Positions 23,696 through 31,713 of a DNA stretch of 64,000 nucleotides are shown one piece after another. The position numbers and the translations under genes are program-made. Each line of letters begins with the position of its first letter. Position 1 is the first letter of the stretch. The notes under the pieces are model-generated. The model searched no databases. It saw only the letters and a list, made by a program, of their open reading frames with translations, and was not told the origin of the DNA. Origin of the DNA: GW2011-AR5 sp041645025 (lineage in GTDB: Archaea; Aenigmatarchaeota; Aenigmatarchaeia; GW2011-AR5); NCBI GenBank assembly GCA_041645025.1, contig JBAZQV010000001.1:1-64000 (forward strand), in the 5' to 3' direction.

Positions 23696-23899
23696 GTAGA
23701 AGATAAGATTACATAATTTTAAGAAAGAAGAAGTAAAACCAGACGGCTGATCTACTTCTGATTTAGGTATGACAGTAAATAAGGCAAAAGGTCAGACTAC
23801 GTCTTTAGTAACAGGGCTAAAGAGAGGTGCACGAAAAACGACCATTTTTTAGACTTAGAAAAGGTTTAATAAAGTCCAGCATAATTTTACTTTGTTATT

Positions 23900-24376
23900 A
23901 TGAAGATATGCAAAGTCTGCCTGCAGAGCAACATCCTATGCTTAGCCTGCAACAGAAAACTGGAACAAGGAGAAATAAAGGAAATAGAAGTCAAGCTGTC
24001 CCGGGAGCTACACAAGATAAACATGGAAAGAGACATGAGCCTTGATTTTGTCAGTATTGTAGAGAACGACAACAAGTTGTTTGTGGTTGTAGATAGCAAA
24101 CACGCAGCCAGATTCATAGGACCCGGCGGAAAGAATATCAAAAAACTTTCCCATGACCTCGGCAAACAGGTAAAACTTCTGGAAAAGGCAGAAGGCAGCG
24201 ACAAACACGTTATAGAGAAACTGATAGGTGCGCCAATTATAGGGATAAATAAAATTTACTCAGGTATTGAATCGTACAAGGTTCGTGTGGAAAAAAGATA
24301 CATGAAGAATGTTCAGCCACTGGCTGATGTAGTGGGCAAAATAATCGGGAAGAAGGTTAGCTTTGTTTTTGAGTGA
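23900..24376 (+). CDS. KH-domain RNA-binding protein with N-terminal zinc motif
   Basis: The 158-residue protein begins with two Cys-x2-Cys pairs (Cys 4, 7, 14 and 17) that can bind zinc. Then comes a KH domain with FIGPGGKNIKKLS (GxxG at 74-77) and a second, degenerate KH-like region (ADVVGKIIGKKVSFVFE). This layout matches archaeal NusA-like KH proteins. A role in transcription elongation or RNA metabolism is inferred. The 23696-23899 gap holds only a possible 27-codon frame of unknown value. Confidence 0.8.
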   Translation: MKICKVCLQSNILCLACNRKLEQGEIKEIEVKLSRELHKINMERDMSLDFVSIVENDNKLFVVVDSKHAARFIGPGGKNIKKLSHDLGKQVKLLEKAEGSDKHVIEKLIGAPIIGINKIYSGIESYKVRVEKRYMKNVQPLADVVGKIIGKKVSFVFE

Positions 24377-24772
24377 TTAGTTTCTTTTTTCTTTACCAAA
24401 ATCTAATATTTTTGAAACGGCTTCTCCGCAATAATCTCTACAACCCAGCCTTTCTGATAAAAAGTCTACTGCATCCATTGCTTCTGGGAAACCTCCTATT
24501 GAAGTTCCATCCATTCTTCTTGTTCCATAACCTATGGTAAGTCCCAACACCAAAAAATCACGAAATAAAGTCTCCACCTGAGGTTGTTCGTAGTCTGGTA
24601 TATCAAGAGGCCTCATGAATATACCTCTTGGGTGGTTTAGCGCCCCGGACTTTATTCCATAGCAAAAGACATCAAGGCAGTAGCGGGAAACCTTTGCATA
24701 GATGTCTGGTCTTATTTCTCTGAACTTGTCAAGTATATCTGGCAGGTCGCGTTCGATAATGGCTTTGTACAT
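24377..24772 (-). CDS. Hypothetical protein
   Basis: A 131-residue soluble alpha-helical protein with five Cys (including CRDYCGEAV near the end), converging on the KH gene with no space between the stop codons. I recognise no family. The paired cysteines could bind metal, but no standard spacing is visible. Confidence 0.6.
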   Translation of the reverse strand: MYKAIIERDLPDILDKFREIRPDIYAKVSRYCLDVFCYGIKSGALNHPRGIFMRPLDIPDYEQPQVETLFRDFLVLGLTIGYGTRRMDGTSIGGFPEAMDAVDFLSERLGCRDYCGEAVSKILDFGKEKRN

Positions 24773-24811
24773 ACAAGTGAGAATTATTGAAAAGTATTAA
24801 AAACATAATTA

Positions 24812-24880
24812 ACCCTTTTTCTTGGGAAGAAAAAGCCCTACTGGAAAAAGAACATATTATAAAAAGGATATCACTGCACT
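24812..24880 (+). repeat. Palindromic repeat (CTTTTCTT family)
   Basis: CCCTTTTTCTTGGG, its complement GAAGAAAAAG and the tail CTGGAAAAAGAACATATTATAAAAAGGATATCACTGC in outline form a long copy of the small repeat. Part of the tail (ATAAAAAGGATATCACTGC) recurs at 25281-25299, and a shorter relative is at 56960-56985. Confidence 0.7.
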
Positions 24881-25245
24881 TAATATCGTCTTCCAGTCAG
24901 GCGCACTTCGAGATTCTTCAGACGCTCGTTTATGGTCTCCGTCATGCTGCGTATAGCAGCAAGCTGGCTCTCTATGAGGTTGAGGCGGTCAATGACTTCA
25001 TAACGGTCGCCGCCTCTTTCTGCTGTTTGCTCGGGAAATCTTGTGTCCACGGTGCTAAATCCCGGTGGTTCATCAAATCGCCTTATAGGCTCATCGAACG
25101 TCGGAACTTCCACAGGCTTTTCAAAACGCCTTGGCGGAAAATCCGGCTCTGGCGGTGCTAGAAGGTCTCTGCCAACTACATTTGACCTTATATCTTCTAA
25201 ATCGTCATAACGTTTGTGCATCCTGTTTTTTAGCCAACTCATCAT
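24880..25245 (-). CDS. Small proline-rich/coiled-coil protein
   Basis: A 121-residue protein with a basic N-terminus (SWLKNRMHKRYDD), a central Pro-rich, charged region (PPEPDFPPRRFEKP, FDEPIRRFDEPPG) and a C-terminal heptad helix (VIDRLNLIESQLAAIRSMTETINERLKNLEVRL in outline). The layout resembles small archaeal accessory proteins that oligomerise by a C-terminal coil. No assigned family. The gene begins a run of minus-strand unknown genes up to 26393. Confidence 0.6.
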   Translation of the reverse strand: MMSWLKNRMHKRYDDLEDIRSNVVGRDLLAPPEPDFPPRRFEKPVEVPTFDEPIRRFDEPPGFSTVDTRFPEQTAERGGDRYEVIDRLNLIESQLAAIRSMTETINERLKNLEVRLTGRRY

Positions 25246-25327
25246 AATTACACACTGATTATAATTCGGCTTCTGCAGTATAAAAAGGATATCACTGCTA
25301 AACTAAAACATAAGAATTCATTTTGAG

Positions 25328-25819
25328 TTATTCTTCAGCCTTGTTTATCTTGAACTTATTCAGTATAAAGTCGCGCATGTCATAGATGTTGTCCTTTCCC
25401 ATTTCAAGGTAATTGCGGCGCTGCTTGTAGTAGAAAGCGAGATTGTAGGCCCACCAGAAACCCCTCTGGATGAAATTGCTGAATTCGTATTTTGTTTCCA
25501 GCGTGCCTTTTATTTCAATAACAAACCAGCCTGACTTCTCTTTTGAGTGCTGAAAACCCTGCACCATGACGCGCAAATATGTTTTTGACCAGTTATCTTC
25601 GGTGCGTTTTCCCATCCAGACGCCGTAGAATTCGTTGGGGTCGGATGTAACATCCCATCTTATGTCTGTTTCGAGCAGGTCTTTCCCGGGTATTTTCATG
25701 ATGGCTTTTATCATGTCCGGTGCCATGCTCATTATGGCAACCGGTTCCGAGCCAGTGTACTTTATTTTTATGCGGTCTGCTGGCGCTATAAGGTCGTCAA
25801 TGATATTCAGTTTGCCCAT
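25328..25819 (-). CDS. Hypothetical protein, paralogue of the next gene
   Basis: A 163-residue soluble alpha/beta protein with many aromatic residues. The middle strand region (WFVIEIKGTLETKYEF) and the C-terminal RRNYLEMGKDNIYDMRDF match the protein encoded at 25875 in order and spacing (KRMEYLNLGKELLTSM). The two are diverged paralogues of a family that I cannot name. The arrangement suggests that they work together. Confidence 0.7.
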   Translation of the reverse strand: MGKLNIIDDLIAPADRIKIKYTGSEPVAIMSMAPDMIKAIMKIPGKDLLETDIRWDVTSDPNEFYGVWMGKRTEDNWSKTYLRVMVQGFQHSKEKSGWFVIEIKGTLETKYEFSNFIQRGFWWAYNLAFYYKQRRNYLEMGKDNIYDMRDFILNKFKINKAEE

Positions 25820-25874
25820 AGTATATTGTATTGCATTTACAGTATTTATAAAAACTAGCTGCTGGTTGCTTTAA

Positions 25875-26393
25875 TTACGCTGGGGTGCCTTCGCGCAGCG
25901 TTTCGCCAAAGTGCTTTACACTGGACTCCATAGAGGTCAGCAGCTCCTTTCCCAGGTTAAGATATTCCATGCGCTTGTGCTGGTAGAACGTGTTGTGCCA
26001 GAAGCGCCTCAACATTTCGTACATGAGGTTCTGCTGCCATATGGTGTCCTGCGGATATTCTGTAATCAGTCTTGGCTTGAGCCTTATTACTGCCTTGCCC
26101 TCGCCGTTTGCTGTTGCACCTTTTAATGAGATTTCCACGACAATATAAGAATAGACATCAAGCACCTTGTTTACTTCCCAGTCAATCTCGAATTTTTCAG
26201 ATTCCTTGCCCTTCTCCCAGCTGTAGTTCTTTTCCTGCACATATGCATCGGGCACGTTGAATACTGTTCTTATGAGTTCATTCAGTTTCTTGTAGAACTG
26301 CTCGGGATTTGGCCCCACATAGCTGATACGAATATCCTTGATGGGTTCAAATATATAATCCCATATCAGAAGCTTTGTCCTTGCCCATACCAT
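25875..26393 (-). CDS. Hypothetical protein, paralogue of the previous gene
   Basis: A 172-residue protein with the shared pattern: an N-terminal DIRISYVGPNPEQFYKKL segment (compare RIKIKYTGSEPVAIM at 25328), a central strand block, and a C-terminal aromatic helix (WHNTFYQHKRMEYLNLGKELL). No membrane segment. The second member of a tandem duplicated pair of unknown function. Confidence 0.7.
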   Translation of the reverse strand: MVWARTKLLIWDYIFEPIKDIRISYVGPNPEQFYKKLNELIRTVFNVPDAYVQEKNYSWEKGKESEKFEIDWEVNKVLDVYSYIVVEISLKGATANGEGKAVIRLKPRLITEYPQDTIWQQNLMYEMLRRFWHNTFYQHKRMEYLNLGKELLTSMESSVKHFGETLREGTPA

Positions 26394-26476
26394 TCTCTAC
26401 ACCTGCCTAATAATTCCTCTTAATTATACTTGTCTCTTCTGTATAAAAAGAATACTATAAGATTTGTGAATTCTTT

Positions 26477-26632
26477 TATGCTCAAAATTGCAAAGCAATT
26501 TTGGCATGCCAGAAAGCTTTGCTTTCTTAGCATACCGGAATACATGATTGAGCAAAGCTCAATCTGTATAGGTTGAATAAAATTCAACCTTATACCACGA
26601 ATAATACCACTGTTCAAAGACGGCGGTATTCC
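26477..26632 (+). repeat. Multi-hairpin intergenic element, copy B
   Basis: TATGCT/AGCATA (26477-26482 with 26529-26534) encloses two hairpins: CAAAATTGC/GCAATTTTG (loop AAA) and AGAAAGC/GCTTTCT (loop TTT). Two more follow: GATTGAGC/GCTCAATC (26546-26564, loop AAA) and GGTTGAAT/ATTCAACC (26571-26589, loop AAA), joined by CTGTATA. GGAATAC at 26538 pairs with GTATTCC at 26626. The plan is that of the elements at 7916 and 48002 with different stem sequences. Confidence 0.8.
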
Positions 26633-26698
26633 TTGTATAAATTGATTTTGTAGGCACCAAAAGCAAAGTTAAATATTGCACAAGGACAATAATGATTT

Positions 26699-27037
26699 AT
26701 GGTACTTGACATAATAGTTGCGGCGGTTCTTCTTGCATTTGGAATTCTTACTATATGGTTCTCTTTTGAAAGCGATCTGAATGACAAAAATCTTGTTCTT
26801 GTCCTCCTGATCGCCATCGCGGCTATTATCGCCGGCGGGTGGATAATAATTACAAAGCTTACTCTGGCACTTGTGCTTACAAAACTTGCCGGGCTTGTTC
26901 TTGCAGGAGTAGGACTGTTCCTCATAATCGGTTTTCCTGATGTCAATCCGGACTACCAGAGAGTGGGCATGTCAAAGGCAGGCATATTCATCGGTCTTAT
27001 TCTGCTTATCATAGGCGCGTATCTGCTGTTTTTCTGA
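26699..27037 (+). CDS. Four-helix membrane protein
   Basis: The 112-residue protein consists almost entirely of four hydrophobic helices (about 3-23, 31-49, 55-79 and 92-112) with short polar turns. It shows no signal or catalytic motif. It resembles small archaeal integral membrane proteins of unknown function. Confidence 0.7.
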   Translation: MVLDIIVAAVLLAFGILTIWFSFESDLNDKNLVLVLLIAIAAIIAGGWIIITKLTLALVLTKLAGLVLAGVGLFLIIGFPDVNPDYQRVGMSKAGIFIGLILLIIGAYLLFF

Positions 27038-27054
27038 GTAAACCAAAGACATAT

Positions 27055-27150
27055 CTATAGTAGAAGACATTAGTTTTCATACAAAATAATGTCTTCTGCA
27101 TATAGCAGTGACATCATAATATGTACGGTTATTTATGTCACATGCTATAA
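27055..27150 (+). repeat. 96-bp repeat, copy 1 (inverted copy at 48235)
   Basis: The sequence matches the reverse complement of 48235-48330 at 94 of 96 positions by my reading. It holds two stems: AGAAGACATTA with TAATGTCTTCT and TATAGC-TGACAT with ATGTCA-GCTATA. The differences fall only in the first loop (CA against TG). Confidence 0.9.
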
Positions 27151-27240
27151 GATGAACATTTTACAATAAATGTTCGTCTGGATCCCATCTTCTCATAAAT
27201 TCATGTATTTAGCCATATGGGTATACAAAGAAGATGTGAT
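27151..27240 (+). repeat. Hairpin element with TCTGGATCCCATCTTCTCAT block, second copy
   Basis: AGATGAACATTT with AAATGTTCGTCT is followed by the 20-base block at 27177-27196, identical to 13396-13415, and by AAAGAAGATGTGAT at 27227-27240. The remaining stretch to 27370 contains a TATA-like TTTATAG near 27278 and a GAGCGAAA/TTTTCGCTC stem just before the next gene. Confidence 0.8.
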
Positions 27241-27370
27241 AAGTTTTAACCTGTTGAACTAGCCGAGTAAAGAAAACTTTATAGCCCATGAAAGAAATAA
27301 CAGATATATTATACCTATGATAACTATGAGCGAAACAGAAATTATTACTCTTTTCGCTCTGTAGAAAGGG

Positions 27371-29044
27371 ATGACATATATGAAAGAACCAAAATGGATT
27401 CTTGAGAAACTGGATCGAAATCCTCTTAGAGGTGATATTCTTAATGACGATTTGGTTAATAGAATGTCTAGAGCCGGTGCAAAATGGTTAGGTCATGCCA
27501 TAGCTGCAGGGCCTTTTGAGGCACACATTTCGTTGGATTTTACAGGGTCACCAGGTTCGGTTTCGGGCATTTACTACAGCTTGTGCTTCTGGCTCCGAAA
27601 GTGGGAGTATCAGGTCCAAAAGTCTGACGAGTGGATAGAGGTTTCGCCTGTTCATGCACAATATTATCAGCTTACACAGAAGCAAAAGGAGGAACTGGAG
27701 GGGAAAATAAAACAGGGGCTTGTTTCAGTTTCACAATCAGTAGCAGACATGGAACTGCTCATGCACGACAGAAGACGCTACCATGAATTTCTTCACTATC
27801 TGGGCTATAAGACACCTGCAGAGTGGGTGAAAACTGACCAAAAAGCTGAGAAGGAACACAATCATCCGGCAGAGGAAATGGACGATGTCTGCACGGCTTC
27901 TGGCGACAGCAGGGACAAGCTGATAAAGAAGAATATAGACAACCACTCGCTGAAGGCAGTGTTCATTGACCAGGTTGATATGCATACGGGCGAGGGCATA
28001 TCCATGAGAAGCATAGTCAGCCGGTGGCCTACCCTGATAACGGATTTCATCAAGATGGATGACGAGGACATGAATGCCGACAAGGTAAAGGACAAGCTGG
28101 ATGTTTCAAAGGCAGAAGCGGTTATTCTCATCACAAAGAACAAGCTCTACCAGGAATGGAAAAACATATTCGGACCAGAAATAAAAAACCGCTACGTGCG
28201 GATACACGAGCTTGTAAAAGCCAGGCAGGCGTCTGTTGAGCAGTACAAGGAGTGGCTCAAGCCCTATGTTGCCAGGCACAGGCTGATACAGGAAGGCCTA
28301 TCCAAAGCAGAAAGACGGGGAAGCACCACCACATCTTTCATAACAAGCGGAGGAACAGCTACTTCTTCTGCGGAGATAGTCCTATATGTCTGGAAGGACT
28401 TCATTGTTCCGGAACTCTTCAAGGGCGGAACCGAGGACATGGCAAAGATAACAATGGGGGAGCCGGGCAAACGGCAGCTTGAAGTTGACGATAAATGGAC
28501 CAAGCAGAACCTCATATTTGGCAAGGAATTTGGGCTGATAAACATATATCCCTGGATAACTGAAGAATGGGTTCAGAAGCAGAAAGAAGATATGTTCAAT
28601 GACGGATGGCTTACGACCCACAAACATTACTATTCATTTTTCCAGATAAAAATAAAGAAGACAGGGATTCGCATGCCAACAGGCGATGAGCTGGAGGACG
28701 GCATATTTGATGTCAACATGTTTTTCATGACGCAGAACGTAGTTTTCTGCAAACTGCTCGAGCTCAAGGCAAAACAGCAGGAAATGGAACACCACATAGA
28801 CAAGCTTCTTGGCGTCTATAAGCCGCCTAAAGGCAGTGTGCCCCCCTATGCGGAGAAAAATGAAAGTGTTATTTCCAAGGTGCTTGACAAATTTTCCATG
28901 ACATTTGAAATGGCGAAACGCGGGCCTTATGAGCGTGATTTTGACGAGCGCCTGACAAAGGTATGCTTTGCCCGCTGCGCCGGCGAGCGCTATGCTCCTA
29001 TTGTTGGCTACATAAAGAAGAAGATGGGCATGCCTGGCAGCTGA
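27371..29044 (+). CDS. Large protein of unknown function
   Basis: A 557-residue soluble protein. The N-terminal part (to about 110) has a compact alpha/beta look; the middle is helical with many Lys and Glu; residues 320-345 are a Ser/Thr/Gly stretch (STTTSFITSGGTATSS); and the C-terminal third has aromatic strands and a helix (LLELKAKQQEMEHHIDKLL). I recognise no family or catalytic motif. The gene lies about 90 bases before a TIM-barrel protein gene of nearly equal size, which suggests joint function. ATG 27380 is an alternative start. Confidence 0.7.
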   Translation: MTYMKEPKWILEKLDRNPLRGDILNDDLVNRMSRAGAKWLGHAIAAGPFEAHISLDFTGSPGSVSGIYYSLCFWLRKWEYQVQKSDEWIEVSPVHAQYYQLTQKQKEELEGKIKQGLVSVSQSVADMELLMHDRRRYHEFLHYLGYKTPAEWVKTDQKAEKEHNHPAEEMDDVCTASGDSRDKLIKKNIDNHSLKAVFIDQVDMHTGEGISMRSIVSRWPTLITDFIKMDDEDMNADKVKDKLDVSKAEAVILITKNKLYQEWKNIFGPEIKNRYVRIHELVKARQASVEQYKEWLKPYVARHRLIQEGLSKAERRGSTTTSFITSGGTATSSAEIVLYVWKDFIVPELFKGGTEDMAKITMGEPGKRQLEVDDKWTKQNLIFGKEFGLINIYPWITEEWVQKQKEDMFNDGWLTTHKHYYSFFQIKIKKTGIRMPTGDELEDGIFDVNMFFMTQNVVFCKLLELKAKQQEMEHHIDKLLGVYKPPKGSVPPYAEKNESVISKVLDKFSMTFEMAKRGPYERDFDERLTKVCFARCAGERYAPIVGYIKKKMGMPGS

Positions 29045-29136
29045 GTAAAAATAAGGATGGAACGCTAGGCAGGATGAAGACGACCCCGCCTCGCTCTTAG
29101 TAAAAAGATATGACGCTTCGGATAACAGGTGAAAAT

Positions 29137-30828
29137 ATGACTTATACTGTGGGTATTTCAACGGGCTTCTGGCGGGTAGCAAGAGACCCGGCGCTGCTCG
29201 GCTTGGCGCAGAAGATAGGTGGCTTGGGCGCTACGGGCGGGATACGGTTCGTGCAGCTTGATCTTGAATCTGTTGCCGAGTTCTATGAACCAGAAGTCAA
29301 AGTCCAGGTAAAGAGAATGAAGGACAAACTAGGAATGTTGTTTGTCGGGCTTCATGGCGAGATAGGCGAGCTGATGGCCTTGGACTCTGCGGAAAAAAGG
29401 ATATGGGACCAGACGCACAGGAGACTGTGCCAGACAGCAAGATATGCCGCTGATCTCGGCTTCTTTTATGTAAACATTCACATGTCAAACAAACAGGTGA
29501 TCTCCTTTACAGAGGCACAACACCGCACACAAGGATATTTCTACCCTGTTGTCGGACCTGATGGAAAAGGGCTGCAAAGCATTATCATGGGCAATACAAA
29601 AATATATGACGAGGCAAAGAAGCATATACCCATGCATACCATAACTAGGAGCAATACGTTTAATGAAGAATATAAAAAATTACAGCAAGAAAAACTGAAA
29701 CAACTTCCTGAAATTCTTGAGCACATTGCCGAACGAGAGCTAGAGCGATACCCTCCAGAACAAAGGACAGATGAATTAAAGAAGGCAATAAAAAAGCAAC
29801 ACGAAGATAAAGCTCGACAAGACCTTCTAGACCAAGCATCTAATACTGCATACAGGGATGAAAGATTTCAATTTGATGTCTGGCTGAAACTGGGGAACAG
29901 CGAAGCAGAAAAATACCAGTTGGATGACGGCGAGTGGGGTGCATTTCATCTTGTGGCGCACTGGATGAAGGAAAAGGGCGATTCTTACTGGACCAACATT
30001 GCAGGCGGCAAGGATCCTCAATCACTTTATTTCGAGAATGAGAACGCGTTCTGCGCCGCTGTTGCTTCCAAGTATATAGAAGGCCATTTCACGCTGAAGG
30101 ATAACCCGGCGAACAGGGAGTTCCTCGACGGCATGAGCATAAAGGAATGGTGCGAGGCAAAAAACCTGTACATGCTTACAGAGAACCCGGAATCAGGAGA
30201 AGGTGCAGAAGGCCTCTACCGGCTTTTCCGGCCAGAACACTACTACTATACAATAAAACATATCAATTCGCCGAAAATAAAAATATGCCTGGATTTTGAA
30301 CACATGGTTTCCCAGGGCCTTGACCCGGACGTTGAATTGAAAAAACTGCCTGATGACTTTGGCAAGATGGTTGTTCTCTTTCACCTAGGTCAGCCTGTTC
30401 CCTACGGCGGAACAGCACATATACCTGTATCACGCGGTTCGCTGGCCCAGGAGCAGATTTACCGGTGGCTTTATCTGATGAAGAAAAAAGGATGGAAAGA
30501 CGGTTATGTACTATTTGAAAGAGGCGGCGGCAGGACAGGAAAAGGCGCGCTCCCTCAGGAAGTCTTTGAGGACACTGTCACGGCGCTAAGATGGATTGTG
30601 ACTTTCCTGGAGCGCGACGTGAAGCCGGAGGACCTGCCGCCCGAATTCTACGGCATTTCATTGCAGAATGAGCCGGTTTTTGCTAGGCAGCTTGTAGCAA
30701 TGAGAGAGCATGCATGGGATCCTCTTGAAGGATTGCTTAGCGTGCCTGAAGAAAAGCATACATTTCTGGGCAAGACAGCTGTTGACAAGGGCAAGGGCCA
30801 GGAATGGGAAAAGAGGAAATTCAGATAA
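29137..30828 (+). CDS. Xylose-isomerase-like TIM-barrel protein
   Basis: The 563-residue protein has the strand ends expected of an AP-endonuclease-2/xylose isomerase TIM barrel: FVGLHGEIGEL, FYVNIHMSN, LTENPESGEG, KICLDFEHM, VVLFHLGQP and VLFERGGG. His, Glu and Asp at these strand ends could bind metal ions. A helical insertion of about 130 residues (residues 150-280) is unusual. Sugar isomerase or endonuclease activity is possible; neither is shown. The start at 29137 follows GGTGAAAAT; ATG 29110 would add nine residues. Confidence 0.75.
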   Translation: MTYTVGISTGFWRVARDPALLGLAQKIGGLGATGGIRFVQLDLESVAEFYEPEVKVQVKRMKDKLGMLFVGLHGEIGELMALDSAEKRIWDQTHRRLCQTARYAADLGFFYVNIHMSNKQVISFTEAQHRTQGYFYPVVGPDGKGLQSIIMGNTKIYDEAKKHIPMHTITRSNTFNEEYKKLQQEKLKQLPEILEHIAERELERYPPEQRTDELKKAIKKQHEDKARQDLLDQASNTAYRDERFQFDVWLKLGNSEAEKYQLDDGEWGAFHLVAHWMKEKGDSYWTNIAGGKDPQSLYFENENAFCAAVASKYIEGHFTLKDNPANREFLDGMSIKEWCEAKNLYMLTENPESGEGAEGLYRLFRPEHYYYTIKHINSPKIKICLDFEHMVSQGLDPDVELKKLPDDFGKMVVLFHLGQPVPYGGTAHIPVSRGSLAQEQIYRWLYLMKKKGWKDGYVLFERGGGRTGKGALPQEVFEDTVTALRWIVTFLERDVKPEDLPPEFYGISLQNEPVFARQLVAMREHAWDPLEGLLSVPEEKHTFLGKTAVDKGKGQEWEKRKFR

Positions 30829-30915
30829 GTCTTTCTTCTTTAAGCTTTTCTTAGAAAGAAAACCTTGGAAAAGAACTATTATAGAAAAAGTGGCTTGCAG
30901 TCAAAAAGAACTTAT
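30829..30915 (+). repeat. Two palindromic repeat units (CTTTTCTT family)
   Basis: AAGCTTTTCTTAGAAAGAAAACCTTGGAAAAGAACTATTATA in outline, then GTGGCTTGCAGTCAAAAAGAACTTATTATA, repeat the palindrome and the GGAAAAGAACnTATTATA tail found near 3197, 24847 and 56950. Confidence 0.7.
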
Positions 30916-31005
30916 TATATTTTCGGCTCACTGACGTTCGCAGTGTGTAGAGTCTTAGCTAGCTTTTAGTTATTGTTTCAAACTACAGCAATAAAGCTTA
31001 AATAT

Positions 31006-31029
31006 ATGTTTAAACATATGTTTAAACAT
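31006..31029 (+). promoter_or_regulatory. Tandem palindromic operator of vapBC
   Basis: Two adjacent perfect 12-bp palindromes ATGTTTAAACAT occupy 31006-31017 and 31018-31029, the second reaching into the vapB start codon. A TTAAATAT TATA-like box is immediately upstream. VapB proteins usually autoregulate by binding such sites, so this is a likely operator. Confidence 0.75.
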
Positions 31030-31264
31030 GGTAAAAACAATAACGGTCACGAACGAGGCGTACGAAATGCTCCGAAAAATGAAGAGCGGGGACGAAAGCT
31101 TCAGCGAAGTCATAAAGCGCGTAGCCAAGCCGAGAGTAAACCTGAGGGATTATTTCGGCATACTTCCAAAAGAAGGTGCAGAAGAAGCCCGCAAATCTCT
31201 TAAGGAAAGAAGGAAACGAATCTCGAAATCCATAGAGGCAAGAAAAAATGTTTATTCTAGATAG
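31028..31264 (+). CDS. vapB1: VapB-type antitoxin
   Basis: The 78-residue protein starts with KTITVTNEAYEMLRKMKSGDESFSEVIKRV in outline, the pattern of the archaeal DUF217/VapB antitoxin DNA-binding region, followed by a charged helical tail (ARKSLKERRKRISKSIEARK) that would wrap the toxin. It overlaps the vapC gene by 17 bases, typical of these pairs. A tandem palindrome precedes it. Confidence 0.85.
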   Translation: MVKTITVTNEAYEMLRKMKSGDESFSEVIKRVAKPRVNLRDYFGILPKEGAEEARKSLKERRKRISKSIEARKNVYSR

Positions 31265-31613
31265 CTCGGCTATTATTGAAATATTTCACGGCACAGAAGC
31301 AGGAAATAAAATCGTGATGTTTCTGGAAGGAAAAAAGTTTTCTGTGACATCGTTTAGCGTGTACGAAATATTTTTCAGGGAAAAGGAAAAAGAAAAACTG
31401 AATGAGCTAATAAGCAGCACGGACATTTTTGTTTTTGATGAAGGCGCGGCGGAGACTGCGGTTTCTATAGAAAAGAACCTTAAGAAGTCGGGCAGCATGA
31501 TAAACGATATAGATATTTTCATCGCAGCCATATGCATGCAGACGAATTCCACACTCATAACCTGCGATAACGATTTCAAAAAAATTTCCGGACTCGATGC
31601 AGCCTTTTTCTGA
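31248..31613 (+). CDS. vapC1: VapC-type PIN-domain ribonuclease toxin
   Basis: The 121-residue PIN domain starts FILDSSAIIEIFHG, with Asp4 and Glu11 as acidic metal ligands; VYEIFF holds the second conserved acidic residue, and NDIDIFIAAI and ITCDNDFKKI supply the others. VapC toxins cleave tRNA or rRNA. It is paired with vapB1. Confidence 0.88.
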   Translation: MFILDSSAIIEIFHGTEAGNKIVMFLEGKKFSVTSFSVYEIFFREKEKEKLNELISSTDIFVFDEGAAETAVSIEKNLKKSGSMINDIDIFIAAICMQTNSTLITCDNDFKKISGLDAAFF

Positions 31614-31713
31614 GCAAGCAATTAACTTTATATATACTACCATGCAGTAATACTTATAGTCCTGTAGATTGTGGTATTTATAGGATTAAAAATCAAGTTA
31701 ATTGTGATTAAAA

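Noticed and set aside
23769..23852. A 27-codon frame upstream of the KH protein
   Set aside because: It is too short and has no motif, no conserved pattern and no clear ribosome binding site; not enough evidence to call a gene.
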